The notes: generated from the letters alone by a model not told the origin. A DNA stretch of 64,000 nt from Phycisphaeraceae bacterium (GCA_019636625.1 JAHBXE010000006.1:112457-176456), one strand, 5' to 3'. Counted from the stretch's first letter, positions 40,953 to 49,859 are shown. Numbers and translations: made by a program.

Positions 40953-41882
40953 TCAGGTGCATCCCGCGGCAAAGGAGTTCAGGTAGCACTGGAAGTCATT
41001 GGCCGTGAGCGAGGGGCTCCCCGTACTTCCATCGCAGTTGGCGTACGGATCCGCCGCGGCGAATCGGTTGAGGAAGCACTGGAAGTCGTTGGATGTCAGC
41101 AAAGGGTTCCCGGTCGAGCCGTCGCAGTTGGCGTAGCACGCGGCGGGTGGCTGGCCGTACCGGGACACGAGGCTGTTCCTATCCCCCTGCCCCATGTACG
41201 ACCGGTTGCCCATCACGTTCTGGTACTGCGAGTACGCCGGCAGGGCCTGGATCGTCGCGCACGAGAACGGACAGCCGCACGTGCTCCCCGCCGCGCAGCA
41301 GAGACTGAACGAACAGTCGTCGTACATCATGACGCTCTCGAAGTCGAAGGGCCCGTGGGGGCTCGCGTTGGGACGGATCGTGAAGTTCCCCTCGTACCCA
41401 GACTGCATGTTCGCGAAGTTGATGAACACGTACTGATCCCGGTCGGCGCGCTGCTGCTCGTGCCACACACCCATCGCGTGCATCAGCTCATGCACAATAA
41501 TGTAGTGCACGTGCCAGCTCACCATCGTCAGCGTCTGCTGACCCCCGATCATGCCCACGGACGAACTGTTCGAGGTGCCGTTGCGGACGTTGACGTAGTT
41601 CGTCTGGTTTGTCCGAGGCACGAACCGTACCCCGCAGACGGATTCCAGCTCGTCCATCGCCGCGCGGAGCCGGTCCCGGTTCTGCTGCGTCACCGCGGCG
41701 TCCACCGTGTAGGGGATGATCCCGCCGGGCCAGAGGTTCGCGTTCCACAGCCCCTCCGGTACATCCTGCGGCGGGAGCACGCACATCAGGCTGTCCCGCG
41801 GCGGCTGGACATCCTTGGGCTGCGCCAAGGCAAGACCCGCCAACCCCAGCATGACCCCCGCGCCGACCAGTTCCGTCCTCAT
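40953..41882 (-). CDS. Secreted astacin-type (M12A) metallopeptidase with dockerin doublet
   Basis: 309 residues. Signal peptide (GAGVMLGLAGLALA), short propeptide-like part, then the astacin domain: WPGGIIPYTVD, zinc site HELMHAMGVWHEQQRADRD near residues 131-149 (HExxHxxGxxHExxR) and the Met-turn SVMMYD. A cysteine-rich insert (CSFSLCCAAGSTCGCPFSC) follows. Two dockerin copies end it (ANCDGSTGNPLLTSNDFQ, ANCDGSTGSPSLTANDFQ). GGAGG before the ATG. Forms a peptidase-dockerin cluster with the next two genes. Confidence 0.92.
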   Translation of the reverse strand: MRTELVGAGVMLGLAGLALAQPKDVQPPRDSLMCVLPPQDVPEGLWNANLWPGGIIPYTVDAAVTQQNRDRLRAAMDELESVCGVRFVPRTNQTNYVNVRNGTSNSSSVGMIGGQQTLTMVSWHVHYIIVHELMHAMGVWHEQQRADRDQYVFINFANMQSGYEGNFTIRPNASPHGPFDFESVMMYDDCSFSLCCAAGSTCGCPFSCATIQALPAYSQYQNVMGNRSYMGQGDRNSLVSRYGQPPAACYANCDGSTGNPLLTSNDFQCFLNRFAAADPYANCDGSTGSPSLTANDFQCYLNSFAAGCT

Positions 41883-41987
41883 GGCAGACCTCCCTCGCCG
41901 ATCATCGCGAAATTCGGCCAAATGTCCAGCCACTTCACGTGATCTTCGAAGTTCCGCCCCGCGCACGCATGCCCCCAACGAGCCAAG

Positions 41988-43076
41988 TCACCCAACCCGC
42001 TCGCCCTTGAGCTCCCGCGTCATCAATCGCCCGATCGCCTCGATCGGGTCCATCCCGTCGAACAGCACGGCGTGCACCGATGCGGTGATCGGCATTTCCA
42101 CCTTGTACTTCCGGGCCAATCCGATCACCGACCGTGTCGTCGCCACGCCTTCCACGACCGAGGGAATCCTCTTCAGGTACGCTTCGAGCTTCTCCCCTCG
42201 CCCCAGAGCCTCACCGCAGCTCCGGTTGCGACCCTCCGGGCTGAAACAACTCGTCGCGAGGTCTCCCACGCCCGCGATCCCGAAGAACGTGTCCCGGTTT
42301 GCCCCCATCGCCACCCCGAGCCTGGTGATCTCCGCCAGCCCCCGCGCCAGCAGCGCCGACTTGGCGTTATGCCCCACCTTCAACCCATCCAGCACGCCCG
42401 CCGCGATCGCGATGATGTTCTTGGTCGCCCCGGCCAGTTCCACGCCCAGCACATCGGGATTGGTGTACACCCGGAGCCAGCTCGTCGAGAATCGACGCTG
42501 CACTTCTTGCGCGAACTCGGGGTCGTCGCTCGCCGCGACCATCGTGGCGGGAAGAAACCTCGCTAGTTCCGCCGCGATCGTCGGCCCGGACAACACCGCC
42601 ATCTTCCGCGCCGCCGCATCCGGGTCGTCCTGCAAGGCCTCGGCGATAACCTGCGTCGGACGCAGCAGGGTCCCGTTCTCGATCCCCTTGGAAACGGACA
42701 CGACAGCCGCCTTGCGGGGCACGTGCTTCCGGAGTCGCGTCCACACCGCCCGCGTGAACTGCACAGGGACGGCGGAGATGATCAGGTCCGCCTCCCGAAG
42801 GGCATCGGCGTCCTTGAACGTCACCCGCACCGAGTCGGGCAGCCGGTAGCCCGGCAGCCGCTCGCTCCGGCGGGTCTGGGCCAGTTCGCCGGCTTCATCC
42901 GTGCTGTGGCCCCAGAGGATGACGCTCGCCGCGGCATCGCTCTTGCCGCCTTTGCTGGGCCGGTCCGGGGAGAGCAAACTGGCACAGACCAGGCCCATCT
43001 GGCCGACGCCCAGGATCGTCACGTTGGGACGGGTCTTGCGTCCCGGGGTTGGCTTGCTGGTGGTCCGTTTCGACAT
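41988..43076 (-). CDS. gpsA: Glycerol-3-phosphate dehydrogenase (NAD(P)+)
   Basis: Makes sn-glycerol 3-phosphate for phospholipids. 362 residues from MSKRTTSKP. Nucleotide motif ILGVGQMGLVCASLL (the usual GAGSWGTA is altered), AVPVQFTRAVW, SVSKGIENGT, SGPTIAAEL, the catalytic-lysine block ELAGATKNIIAIAAG, and GVGDLATSCFSPEGRNR. About 14 extra residues (RPSKGGKSDAAAS) separate the first helix and second strand. The N-terminal 20 residues are Lys/Arg/Thr-rich. Divergent from the metal ATPase. Confidence 0.93.
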   Translation of the reverse strand: MSKRTTSKPTPGRKTRPNVTILGVGQMGLVCASLLSPDRPSKGGKSDAAASVILWGHSTDEAGELAQTRRSERLPGYRLPDSVRVTFKDADALREADLIISAVPVQFTRAVWTRLRKHVPRKAAVVSVSKGIENGTLLRPTQVIAEALQDDPDAAARKMAVLSGPTIAAELARFLPATMVAASDDPEFAQEVQRRFSTSWLRVYTNPDVLGVELAGATKNIIAIAAGVLDGLKVGHNAKSALLARGLAEITRLGVAMGANRDTFFGIAGVGDLATSCFSPEGRNRSCGEALGRGEKLEAYLKRIPSVVEGVATTRSVIGLARKYKVEMPITASVHAVLFDGMDPIEAIGRLMTRELKGERVG

Positions 43077-43144
43077 GGCTCGAACCTGGTCGGGGGCGGC
43101 TTCGTAGGACGGCCCGGACGGGTTGCGCGCCCGGCGCATCCGGC

Positions 43145-43150
43145 TACCAT
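43145..43150 (+). promoter_or_regulatory. -10-like TACCAT of the metal ATPase gene
   Basis: TACCAT preceded by GGC, giving a leader of about 97 nt. The leader is C-rich and ends in GGAG before the ATG. Confidence 0.4.
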
Positions 43151-43252
43151 ACGGCCCTTCCGGCCGTCCCGCCCCATGGGTCCCCCCGAATCCGGGGCCG
43201 CAGGCGGGATACCAGAAGAACCCCGGTCCTTCTCCCCCGGGGCGGAGCATCC

Positions 43253-45292
43253 ATGAGCCACGACCACTCAGCTCACCCGCACAAGCACGACCACACGCAC
43301 GACGACGGCATGGTCGCCTGCTGCTCGCACAACGAGTTCGAAAGCGAACGATCCATCCTCATCTACCTCGTCGGCATGGTCCTGCTGCTGGTCAGCCATG
43401 TCGCCGCGTGGATGGACATGGACAAGACGGTCCACAATCTCCCCGCCATCTTCGCGGCCGTGATGCTCAGCATCCCCCTCTTCCGCGCGGCGTGGACCGA
43501 GCTTCGCCGGCGCCGGGCCTCCTCCTCCACGCTCGCCGCCATCGCCATCATGGCCGCCATGGTGGATGGCCAGTACGCCACCGCCGGGTGGCTCGCGTTC
43601 ATCCTGCTCGTCGCCGACCAGTTCGTCCGCCGGACGGCCTCCGGCGCGCAGCGGGCGATTGATGAACTTGTCGGCCTCCGCCCGGATACGGCCCGACTCG
43701 TCGATGCAGGCGGCGAGCGCGAGGTCCCCCTCGATCAGGTCAAGCCGGGCCAGACCGTCCGCGTCCGCGTCGGCGAGAACCTTCCCGTGGACGGCAAGGT
43801 TGTCTCCGGCCGCACCACGATCAACCAGGCCTCCCTGACGGGTGAAGCCGTCCCCGCGGAGGTTGATTCGGGCGATCTGGTCTACGCCGGCACGACCAAC
43901 CTCACCGGCGTCATCGACATCCTGGTCACGCACGCCAAGGGCGAGACCACGATCGACAAGGTCACCAAGCTCATCCGCGAGGCCGAATCGACCAAGACGC
44001 CGCGCCAGTTGCTCATTCAGCAGGTCGCCAGCTTCTTCGTCCCCGTCGCCCTCACCGTCGCGTTCACGGTCTGGTTCATCAAGTCGCAGAGCCCCGACGC
44101 CGCCAGCCGCGAGAGCGCCGCCCAGGCCTTCATCGCCGTCCTCATCGTCACGTGCCCCGCCGCTCTCCTCATCGCCAGCCCCACGGCCATGGTCGCGGCC
44201 TTCGCCGCGGCGGCGCGATTGGGCATTCTCATCAAGCAAACCAGCTATCTCGAACAGTCCGCCCACATCGACGCCGTGGTGATGGACAAGACCGGCACGA
44301 TCACCACCGGCAAGTTCGAGGTGGCCAAGCTCGCCCCCGCGCCGGGCGTGGAGGGCGCCGAGCTGCTCAAGGCCGCCGCCAACGGCGAGCAGCACTCCAA
44401 CCACCCGCTCGCCCTTTCCATTCTCACCACCGCCAAGGCCGCTCGCGTCGAGCCCGACGGCACCAACGACTACCAGGAGATCCACGGGCGCGGCGTCCGC
44501 GCGCGCACGACCATGGGCGAGCTGTGCGTCGGCCGCGCAAGCTGGCTGATCGAACTCTCGCCCGGGATCAAGGACGACGTCGCCACGGTGGAGTCCAAGA
44601 TCGAGGGCATGACCGGCGTGCACGTCATGCGCGACGGGAAGTACCTCGGCGCCGTCGGCCTCGAGGACAAGGTCCGGTCCAACACCCGCTCCGTGGTCCA
44701 GAAACTCCGCGACCTGGGCGTGCGCCACGTCGCCATTTTCACCGGCGACCGCCTCAGTGTGGCCAAGCGCGTCGGGGCCGCCGTCGGGGTTGATGCGATC
44801 GAGGCCGAGTGCCTGCCTGAGGAGAAGCACGAACTGATCCGGGGCCTGGTCGGCTCCGGCTACCGCGTCATGATGGTCGGTGACGGCATCAACGACGGCC
44901 CCTCGCTCGCGCAGGCCGACGTCGGCGTCGCCATGGGCCTGGGCGGGTCCGACATCGCCGCCAACTCCGCGGGTGTCGCGCTCATGAACGACGACCTCTC
45001 CCGCGTGCCCTTCCTCATCGAACTGGCCCGCCGCACACGCACCATCATCGCGCAGAACATCGCGGCATCGATCGTCATCGTCCTCATCGGGCTGGTGCTT
45101 GCCGCGACGGGCAACCTCGCGGTCCCCCTCGCCGCGGCGTACCACTTCGTGGGCGAGATCTTCGTCATCGGCAACAGTTTCCGCCTGTTCCGATTCGGCG
45201 AGGGCTTCGCCGAGGCCGAGCAGCAGACGACCCCCGCGATGCGCCGACGTGCGGCGAGCGTCCGCGGCCTGGCCGTCGCCCAGCCCGCCTGA
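43253..45292 (+). CDS. P1B-type heavy-metal-transporting ATPase
   Basis: 679 residues. N-terminus is a His-rich tail (HDHSAHPHKHDHTHDD) followed by a CC pair; no full HMA domain. Core: TGEAVPAE, phosphorylation site DKTGTITTG near residue 344, HP pair in HSNHPLALS, GDGINDGPSLAQADVG near 543. The transmembrane metal site reads TCPAALLIASP: Cys-Pro-Ala in place of CPC or SPC. The conserved helix-6 change makes metal identity uncertain; the His tail suggests Zn, Cd or Co, and the neighbouring MntR-type regulator hints at Mn. GGAG precedes the ATG. Confidence 0.9.
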   Translation: MSHDHSAHPHKHDHTHDDGMVACCSHNEFESERSILIYLVGMVLLLVSHVAAWMDMDKTVHNLPAIFAAVMLSIPLFRAAWTELRRRRASSSTLAAIAIMAAMVDGQYATAGWLAFILLVADQFVRRTASGAQRAIDELVGLRPDTARLVDAGGEREVPLDQVKPGQTVRVRVGENLPVDGKVVSGRTTINQASLTGEAVPAEVDSGDLVYAGTTNLTGVIDILVTHAKGETTIDKVTKLIREAESTKTPRQLLIQQVASFFVPVALTVAFTVWFIKSQSPDAASRESAAQAFIAVLIVTCPAALLIASPTAMVAAFAAAARLGILIKQTSYLEQSAHIDAVVMDKTGTITTGKFEVAKLAPAPGVEGAELLKAAANGEQHSNHPLALSILTTAKAARVEPDGTNDYQEIHGRGVRARTTMGELCVGRASWLIELSPGIKDDVATVESKIEGMTGVHVMRDGKYLGAVGLEDKVRSNTRSVVQKLRDLGVRHVAIFTGDRLSVAKRVGAAVGVDAIEAECLPEEKHELIRGLVGSGYRVMMVGDGINDGPSLAQADVGVAMGLGGSDIAANSAGVALMNDDLSRVPFLIELARRTRTIIAQNIAASIVIVLIGLVLAATGNLAVPLAAAYHFVGEIFVIGNSFRLFRFGEGFAEAEQQTTPAMRRRAASVRGLAVAQPA

Positions 45293-45348
45293 GGCGGCAC
45301 GGGCCCGTGGGCCCGGTCGCCGTTGTCAACGCCCCGGTGCTCCTCCCG

Positions 45349-45612
45349 ATGCCCGTGCGCCTCAACGTCAAAGCCGTCCCCGGCGCCAAGCGCGACGAGA
45401 TCGTGGGCCGCCTCGGCGACCGATTGAAAGTCCGGGTCAGCGCCCCGCCCGAGGGCGGCAAGGCGAATGAGGCGATCTGCCGGTTGATCGCCGAGGCCCT
45501 CAATATCAAGCCACGGGACGTGCGGATCGTCGCGGGGCACTCGCGGGCCGAGAAGGTCGTCGAGCTCGACGGCCCGTCGCCGGACCAGGTTCACGCGCGA
45601 TTGCTCGGGTAG
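45349..45612 (+). CDS. DUF167/YggU-family protein
   Basis: 87 residues. LNVKAVPGAKRDEIVG, LKVRVSAPPEGGKANEAIC and VRIVAGHSRAEKVVEL are the family signature. Small cytoplasmic protein of unknown function. An in-frame GTG at 45307, 14 nt after the ATPase stop, would add 14 residues; neither start has a ribosome site, and the ATG fits where homology begins. Confidence 0.82.
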   Translation: MPVRLNVKAVPGAKRDEIVGRLGDRLKVRVSAPPEGGKANEAICRLIAEALNIKPRDVRIVAGHSRAEKVVELDGPSPDQVHARLLG

Positions 45613-45655
45613 CGTCGGGACACAGCGTCGGGTCATCCGGAACCCCTGCTCCCGC

Positions 45656-45661
45656 TATCAT
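45656..45661 (+). promoter_or_regulatory. -10-like TATCAT of mntR-cls
   Basis: TATCAT, 20 nt before the GTG; the leader contains GGAG 7 nt from the start. Confidence 0.5.
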
Positions 45662-45681
45662 CGCGCGCCCGGAGTTCACCT

Positions 45682-46113
45682 GTGCCGCCCAAGCCCCCCT
45701 CGGACCAATCCGCCCGCTTCCGATCCACCCGCGCGGCCCATCGGGACGAAACCGCCGAGGACTACGTGGAGGCGATCATGCAGTTGCAGGCCGAGCGTGG
45801 CGAGGCACGGGTGAAGGACCTCTCCGCATTCATGGGCGTCAGCCACGTCACCGTCACCCGGATCGTCTCGCGACTGGCCAAGGTCGGCCTTGTCGCCACC
45901 AAGCCCTACAAGCCCATCACGCTCACCCCGGCCGGCAGGCGTCTGGCCGCGTGGGTCCGCAAGCGCCACGACATCGTGCTCTCCTTCCTCATCCACCTTG
46001 GTGTCCCGCCGCGCCAGGCCGAGATCGACGCCGAGGGCATCGAGCATCACGTCAGCGACGCCACCATCCGAGCAATGCAGAAGGCCGCTCCTCCGCCCGA
46101 GTCCCCGCCATGA
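45682..46113 (+). CDS. mntR: DtxR/MntR-family metal-responsive repressor
   Basis: 143 residues. Winged helix ETAEDYVEAIMQLQ, ARVKDLSAFMGVSHVTVTRIVSRLAKVGLV, then the dimerisation part with metal ligands in HDIVLSFLIHLGV and AEGIEHHVSD. Length and lack of an SH3 domain fit MntR more than DtxR. Represses Mn (or Fe) uptake when metal-loaded. Starts with GTG and overlaps cls by ATGA. The nearby metal ATPase may be its target (inference). Confidence 0.88.
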   Translation: MPPKPPSDQSARFRSTRAAHRDETAEDYVEAIMQLQAERGEARVKDLSAFMGVSHVTVTRIVSRLAKVGLVATKPYKPITLTPAGRRLAAWVRKRHDIVLSFLIHLGVPPRQAEIDAEGIEHHVSDATIRAMQKAAPPPESPP

Positions 46114-47564
46114 TCAGCGTCTGGTCCGCGCTCGTGCTTGCAGATGCCGCGCTCCGCATCCTGCTGGGCCTGCACCTGCTCATGAGCCGCCGGTCCGTTC
46201 CCGTCACCCTTGCCTGGCTCGTCGCGCTCACCATCCCCGTGCCGTTTGTCGGTGTCTTCTCGTACGCCCTTGTCGGTGAAGTCCGCCTCGGCCGCTGGCG
46301 CGTCGTTGCGTACAAGCGCCTCACCGAGGGCTACGCCCAGAAGGCCACCGTCTTCTGGCGCGGCGGGAACAACGACTGGACAGACGAGTGCGCCGAGTAC
46401 CGCTCCATCGCCAACGTCGCGACCATCGTCGGCGACATGCCCCCCCTGCGCGGCAACTCCCTCGCTGTTCTCGCGGACGCCGAGCACATGATCGAGGCCC
46501 TGGTCCGCGACATCGACAACGCCCGCTCACGCATCCACATGCTCTACTACATCTGGATGCACACCGGCGCCGGCCTCCAGGTCGTCGAAGCCCTGGAGCG
46601 CGCCGCCGCCCGCGGCGTGACATGCCGAGTCCTTGTTGACGGTGTCGGGAGCAAGCACTTCATCCGCAGCGAACTCCCCGAACGGCTCCGCAAGGCCGGC
46701 GTGAAGTTCGCCGAGGCCCTCCCCGTCAATCCCATCCGGATGCTCTTTGCACGCATCGACGTGCGCAACCACCGCAAGATCTCCGTCATCGACGGCTGGA
46801 TCGCCTACACGGGCAGCCAGAACATCACGGACTCGTCGTTCGGCTACCGCCCCCTCGTCCGTGTCGGCCCGTGGATCGACGCCTCCATACGTGTCGAGGG
46901 GCCCGCAGCGCAGGCGCTCGAAGTCGTCTTCCTCCGCGACTGGGAGATCGAGAGCGGCGAGCGGCTCGGCGACCGCATGGAGGACATCCTGCCCGATCTG
47001 CCCATCCCGCCGACGGGAACGGTGGTGCAGATCGTCCCCTCCGGCCCCGGCTCAGGTCCCTACACCGTGCGCGACGCCCTCATCACGGCCCTCTTCGCGG
47101 CGAAGGAGGAGATCATCATGACCACGCCGTACTTCGTCCCGGATGAGCCAACGAAGGAAGCCCTCATCGCCGCCGCGTTGCGCGGCGTCCAGACCACCGT
47201 GGTCGTGCCCGAACGTTCTGATGGCCTCGTCGTCGGCGCCGCCAGCCGCGCCCACTTCGTCGATTTGCTCGAAGCCGGAGTCCGCATCTTCCGCTACCGC
47301 GAAGGCCTGCTCCACGCCAAGACCATCACCATCGACTCGGATGTGGCCATGATCGGATCGACCAACATGGACGTCCGGAGCTTCTTCCTCAACTACGAGG
47401 TGTCCGCGCTCATCTTCGACGACGATCAGGCCAGCATCCTCCGCATGCTGCAGGTCGAATACATGCAGGACTCGACCGAGGTGGTCGCGGCGGATTGGAA
47501 ACGCCGGCCAGCCATCAAGCGCTTCGCCGAGAACCTCGCCAAGCTGTTCACCCCGCTGCTGTGA
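46110..47564 (+). CDS. cls: Cardiolipin synthase
   Basis: 484 residues. Two N-terminal membrane helices (LLGLHLLMS; TLAWLVALTIPVPFVGVFSY), then two phospholipase-D domains with HKD motifs HRKISVIDG near 221 and HAKTITIDS near 404, each followed by a GS(Q/T)N(I/M) segment. Condenses two phosphatidylglycerols. Full length. Translationally coupled to the MntR-type regulator, an uncommon pairing. Confidence 0.93.
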   Translation: MISVWSALVLADAALRILLGLHLLMSRRSVPVTLAWLVALTIPVPFVGVFSYALVGEVRLGRWRVVAYKRLTEGYAQKATVFWRGGNNDWTDECAEYRSIANVATIVGDMPPLRGNSLAVLADAEHMIEALVRDIDNARSRIHMLYYIWMHTGAGLQVVEALERAAARGVTCRVLVDGVGSKHFIRSELPERLRKAGVKFAEALPVNPIRMLFARIDVRNHRKISVIDGWIAYTGSQNITDSSFGYRPLVRVGPWIDASIRVEGPAAQALEVVFLRDWEIESGERLGDRMEDILPDLPIPPTGTVVQIVPSGPGSGPYTVRDALITALFAAKEEIIMTTPYFVPDEPTKEALIAAALRGVQTTVVVPERSDGLVVGAASRAHFVDLLEAGVRIFRYREGLLHAKTITIDSDVAMIGSTNMDVRSFFLNYEVSALIFDDDQASILRMLQVEYMQDSTEVVAADWKRRPAIKRFAENLAKLFTPLL

Positions 47565-47604
47565 GAGCGGCCGGCGTGCCGACGGCGGCGCACATCCACA
47601 GCGG

Positions 47605-47733
47605 CACAACGGCACAGTTCCACAGCTGCGCATGGCTCCCGGAGGGACGACGAACCGTGTCGACGGAGCTTCGCTGTGAAAGTGTGCTCATTTGGAGGTG
47701 CGCCATGTGCTGCTGGGGAACTGCGCCGTTGTG
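47605..47733. repeat. Long imperfect inverted repeat between convergent genes
   Basis: Arms 47605-47636 and 47702-47733 are inverted copies matching at 28 of 32 positions, with a 65-nt spacer. Fills most of the 194-bp gap between cls and the metallo-hydrolase. No gene, target duplication or transposase is seen. May act as a two-way terminator or be a MITE remnant. Confidence 0.7.
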
Positions 47734-47758
47734 AGGCCGTCACCCCGTCGAGCCCATC

Positions 47759-48706
47759 TCACGCCGCCCACACAGCCCCGGCCGGTGCAAGAATGATCCG
47801 TCCCGCCTCATCCCCCGCCGCGGCGATCAACCGCCGCATCGGCTCCCCCTCTCCTTCATCGCCCAGCGGAAACGTCGAGTGGTGCACGGGCAGCAACATC
47901 TGAGCCCCGCACCCCGCGAACATGTCCCACGCCTGTTCGGGCGTCGCGTGGGCGTGCTCCCACGGCTCGTAACTCCCGATGCCGAAGACCGCGAGGGTGA
48001 GGTCATCGAGCGATGCGAACGCATCGGTCAGCGCGGTGTCACCCGTCAGCAGCACACCGAGCCGGTCCCGGTCTTCCCGGATCACGTAGCTGTTGTACCC
48101 GCGCCGGCGATCGAGCGCCGTCCGCGCGCCCCAGTGCGCGGGCTGCAGCGCCTCGATCCGGAGCCCCTTGAACACCATGTCCTGTCCCCAGTCGAGCTCC
48201 ATGACGCGGGCAAAGCCCGGCGGGATCAGCCTCCGCGTTCGGCGCGACGTTACCACCACCGTCCGGCCGGAGGTCATACGCCGCAGCGTCGGCCGATCGA
48301 GGTGATCAAAGTGCGCGTGCGAGATCAGGATCAGGTCGATCTCCGGCAGGTGCCGCGGATCGACCGGCATGGGCATCAGCCGCGGCAGGCCGATCGTCAT
48401 CCCCCCGACGCTCACGCCGATGCGATGCGAGAAGACCGGGTCCATCAGCACGTTCACGCCCGCCATCCGCACCAAGACCGTGCCATGCCCCAGCCACACC
48501 GCCGACAACGCTTCACTGCGCAGCGAAGGCGGCCCGGCATCCATCGTCCGTACCGCCCGGTGGGCGAAGGGGAATCGGATCGACTCGTACAGCGCCCGTG
48601 GGTAGCGGCGAAGACCCGACCTCGCCGCCTTGGCCATCCGCCGGGCGGTAGTCATCGGCGTACGCGTCATGACACGCACACTGCCATTCTGGCCGTTCAC
48701 ACTCAT
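47759..48706 (-). CDS. MBL-fold metallo-hydrolase, NAPE-PLD-like
   Basis: 315 residues from MSVNGQNG. Metal motif SHAHFDHLD, plus AVWLGHGTVLVRMAG, LLTGDTALTD, and the late His in LPVHHSTF and the PAHWGAR strand match the UlaG/NAPE-PLD-like branch of the beta-lactamase fold. N-terminal 50 residues are basic and unmatched. An upstream GTG at 48745 is possible; a GAGGG-like site favours the ATG. Substrate may be a phospholipid derivative, which suits the neighbour cls, but that is inference. Confidence 0.83.
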   Translation of the reverse strand: MSVNGQNGSVRVMTRTPMTTARRMAKAARSGLRRYPRALYESIRFPFAHRAVRTMDAGPPSLRSEALSAVWLGHGTVLVRMAGVNVLMDPVFSHRIGVSVGGMTIGLPRLMPMPVDPRHLPEIDLILISHAHFDHLDRPTLRRMTSGRTVVVTSRRTRRLIPPGFARVMELDWGQDMVFKGLRIEALQPAHWGARTALDRRRGYNSYVIREDRDRLGVLLTGDTALTDAFASLDDLTLAVFGIGSYEPWEHAHATPEQAWDMFAGCGAQMLLPVHHSTFPLGDEGEGEPMRRLIAAAGDEAGRIILAPAGAVWAA

Positions 48707-48757
48707 CCGGAACCGCCCTCGATCACTCCAATCGGCCCCTTCCACCCATCAAACGAC

Positions 48758-48763
48758 ATTCTA
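48758..48763 (-). promoter_or_regulatory. -10-like TAGAAT of the metallo-hydrolase gene
   Basis: TAGAAT, 12 nt before the alternative GTG and about 51 nt before the chosen ATG. Confidence 0.4.
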
Positions 48764-48830
48764 CTTCACACAACGGCCGTGCCCGTCGGCGTGTGCGGTC
48801 GGGGCCACGAGTAGGGGAAAGTTCCCGGTC

Positions 48831-49808
48831 TTAGCGCTTCATCATCGCCCGCGCCCGCCGGACCACCATGTCCCACTGAAACGCCGGCCCCGGATCCACC
48901 TTGTTCGCCTGGATGTGGTAATGCCCCATCAGACCCGAGTACGCCGCCCAGTCATCCTCCGAGAGCTTCGAGGTCAACAACTCCCCATCAGGCCCTCGCG
49001 GATAGTCGCACCGGATCCGCGGCAGCACCGTGCACAGCGTCGCCGTCAGCTTGGCGAGCGAGTCGTACTGCTCCGGGGTGAGGTCGTGCATCCGGTACAC
49101 CCCTCCCTGGATCCGCCCCTCGATCGGCCCCGGCCGTGCTGGCACCCCGACGAACCCCGGCGTTCGCACGCCGCCGTCCCCAAGCCGCGTTGGAAGCGTG
49201 ATGATCGTCCGGCCCTGCAGATCCTGCCCGTACCAGACCCGCAGCGTGTCGTCCTTCCCAACCGGGTACGCCCCGATGTTCGCGATCTCTATCCCCACCG
49301 ACCGGTCGTTGCTCACCGTCGCGTGCCACGCTCGCTCCTTTACATCCAGCGTCTGGTAGATGGTCCCGTCGATGTCCAGCATGAAGTGCACGGACAAGCC
49401 CCGCACATCGTGCAGTACACGGAAACACGTCCGGCTCGTGCCGGCCACGTCGTAGTGAATTACGAACTGGTCGACGTGCTTCTGGAGCAGCGGCAGATCC
49501 CAGCCCCCGCCCCGGACCCGTTCCCGCTCTTCCTCTGAAAGCTCCACCCGCCGCAGCCCGTACCGGTTCGGCGTGTCAATCGACTTCTCGATGGACTTCC
49601 AATCGGAAGCCTCCAGCGGCGCAAATCGCTTCTCCACCCGGTACGCATCGAACCCGCCGGGGTCCATCCACAGCACCACCGGCGCGCCCGTGTGGTACAT
49701 CTGCCCGCAGATCACGATCTCATCCCCACGCCGGGCAAGGCGGTCCCCCGGACGCACCGTTCCGCACCCCACCAGCACGCAGCACGCCAGCATCAGCACG
49801 ATCCGCAT
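48831..49808 (-). CDS. N-acetylmuramoyl-L-alanine amidase lipoprotein
   Basis: 325 residues. Lipoprotein signal VLMLACCVLVGC, then an amidase_2 domain: zinc His in QFVIHYDVAGTSR, LSVHFMLDIDGTIYQ, the WHATVSNDRSVGIEIANIG block and the late zinc-site segment SGLMGHYHIQANKVDPGPAF. It trims peptide from peptidoglycan strands in the periplasm. An extra segment (RVWYGQDLQGRTIITLP) interrupts the middle. The ATG lies 7 nt after TACAGT with no ribosome site: leaderless. Confidence 0.9.
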   Translation of the reverse strand: MRIVLMLACCVLVGCGTVRPGDRLARRGDEIVICGQMYHTGAPVVLWMDPGGFDAYRVEKRFAPLEASDWKSIEKSIDTPNRYGLRRVELSEEERERVRGGGWDLPLLQKHVDQFVIHYDVAGTSRTCFRVLHDVRGLSVHFMLDIDGTIYQTLDVKERAWHATVSNDRSVGIEIANIGAYPVGKDDTLRVWYGQDLQGRTIITLPTRLGDGGVRTPGFVGVPARPGPIEGRIQGGVYRMHDLTPEQYDSLAKLTATLCTVLPRIRCDYPRGPDGELLTSKLSEDDWAAYSGLMGHYHIQANKVDPGPAFQWDMVVRRARAMMKR

Positions 49809-49815
49809 TCGCGGC

Positions 49816-49821
49816 ACTGTA
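49816..49821 (-). promoter_or_regulatory. -10-like TACAGT of the amidase gene
   Basis: TACAGT, 7 nt before the ATG; divergent from the next promoter 38 bp away. Confidence 0.5.
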
Positions 49822-49859
49822 CCCGAAACGCCGGGCCCACCGAGGGCAGCGGGAAGGGG

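Noticed and set aside
43268..45145. 625-codon minus-strand frame opposite the metal ATPase
   Set aside because: Mirror of the ATPase codons; no domain, and it overlaps the ATPase almost completely.
47565..47758. Small plus-strand frame around the inverted repeat (MCCWGT-like peptide)
   Set aside because: Too short, no ribosome site, and fully explained by the inverted repeat.
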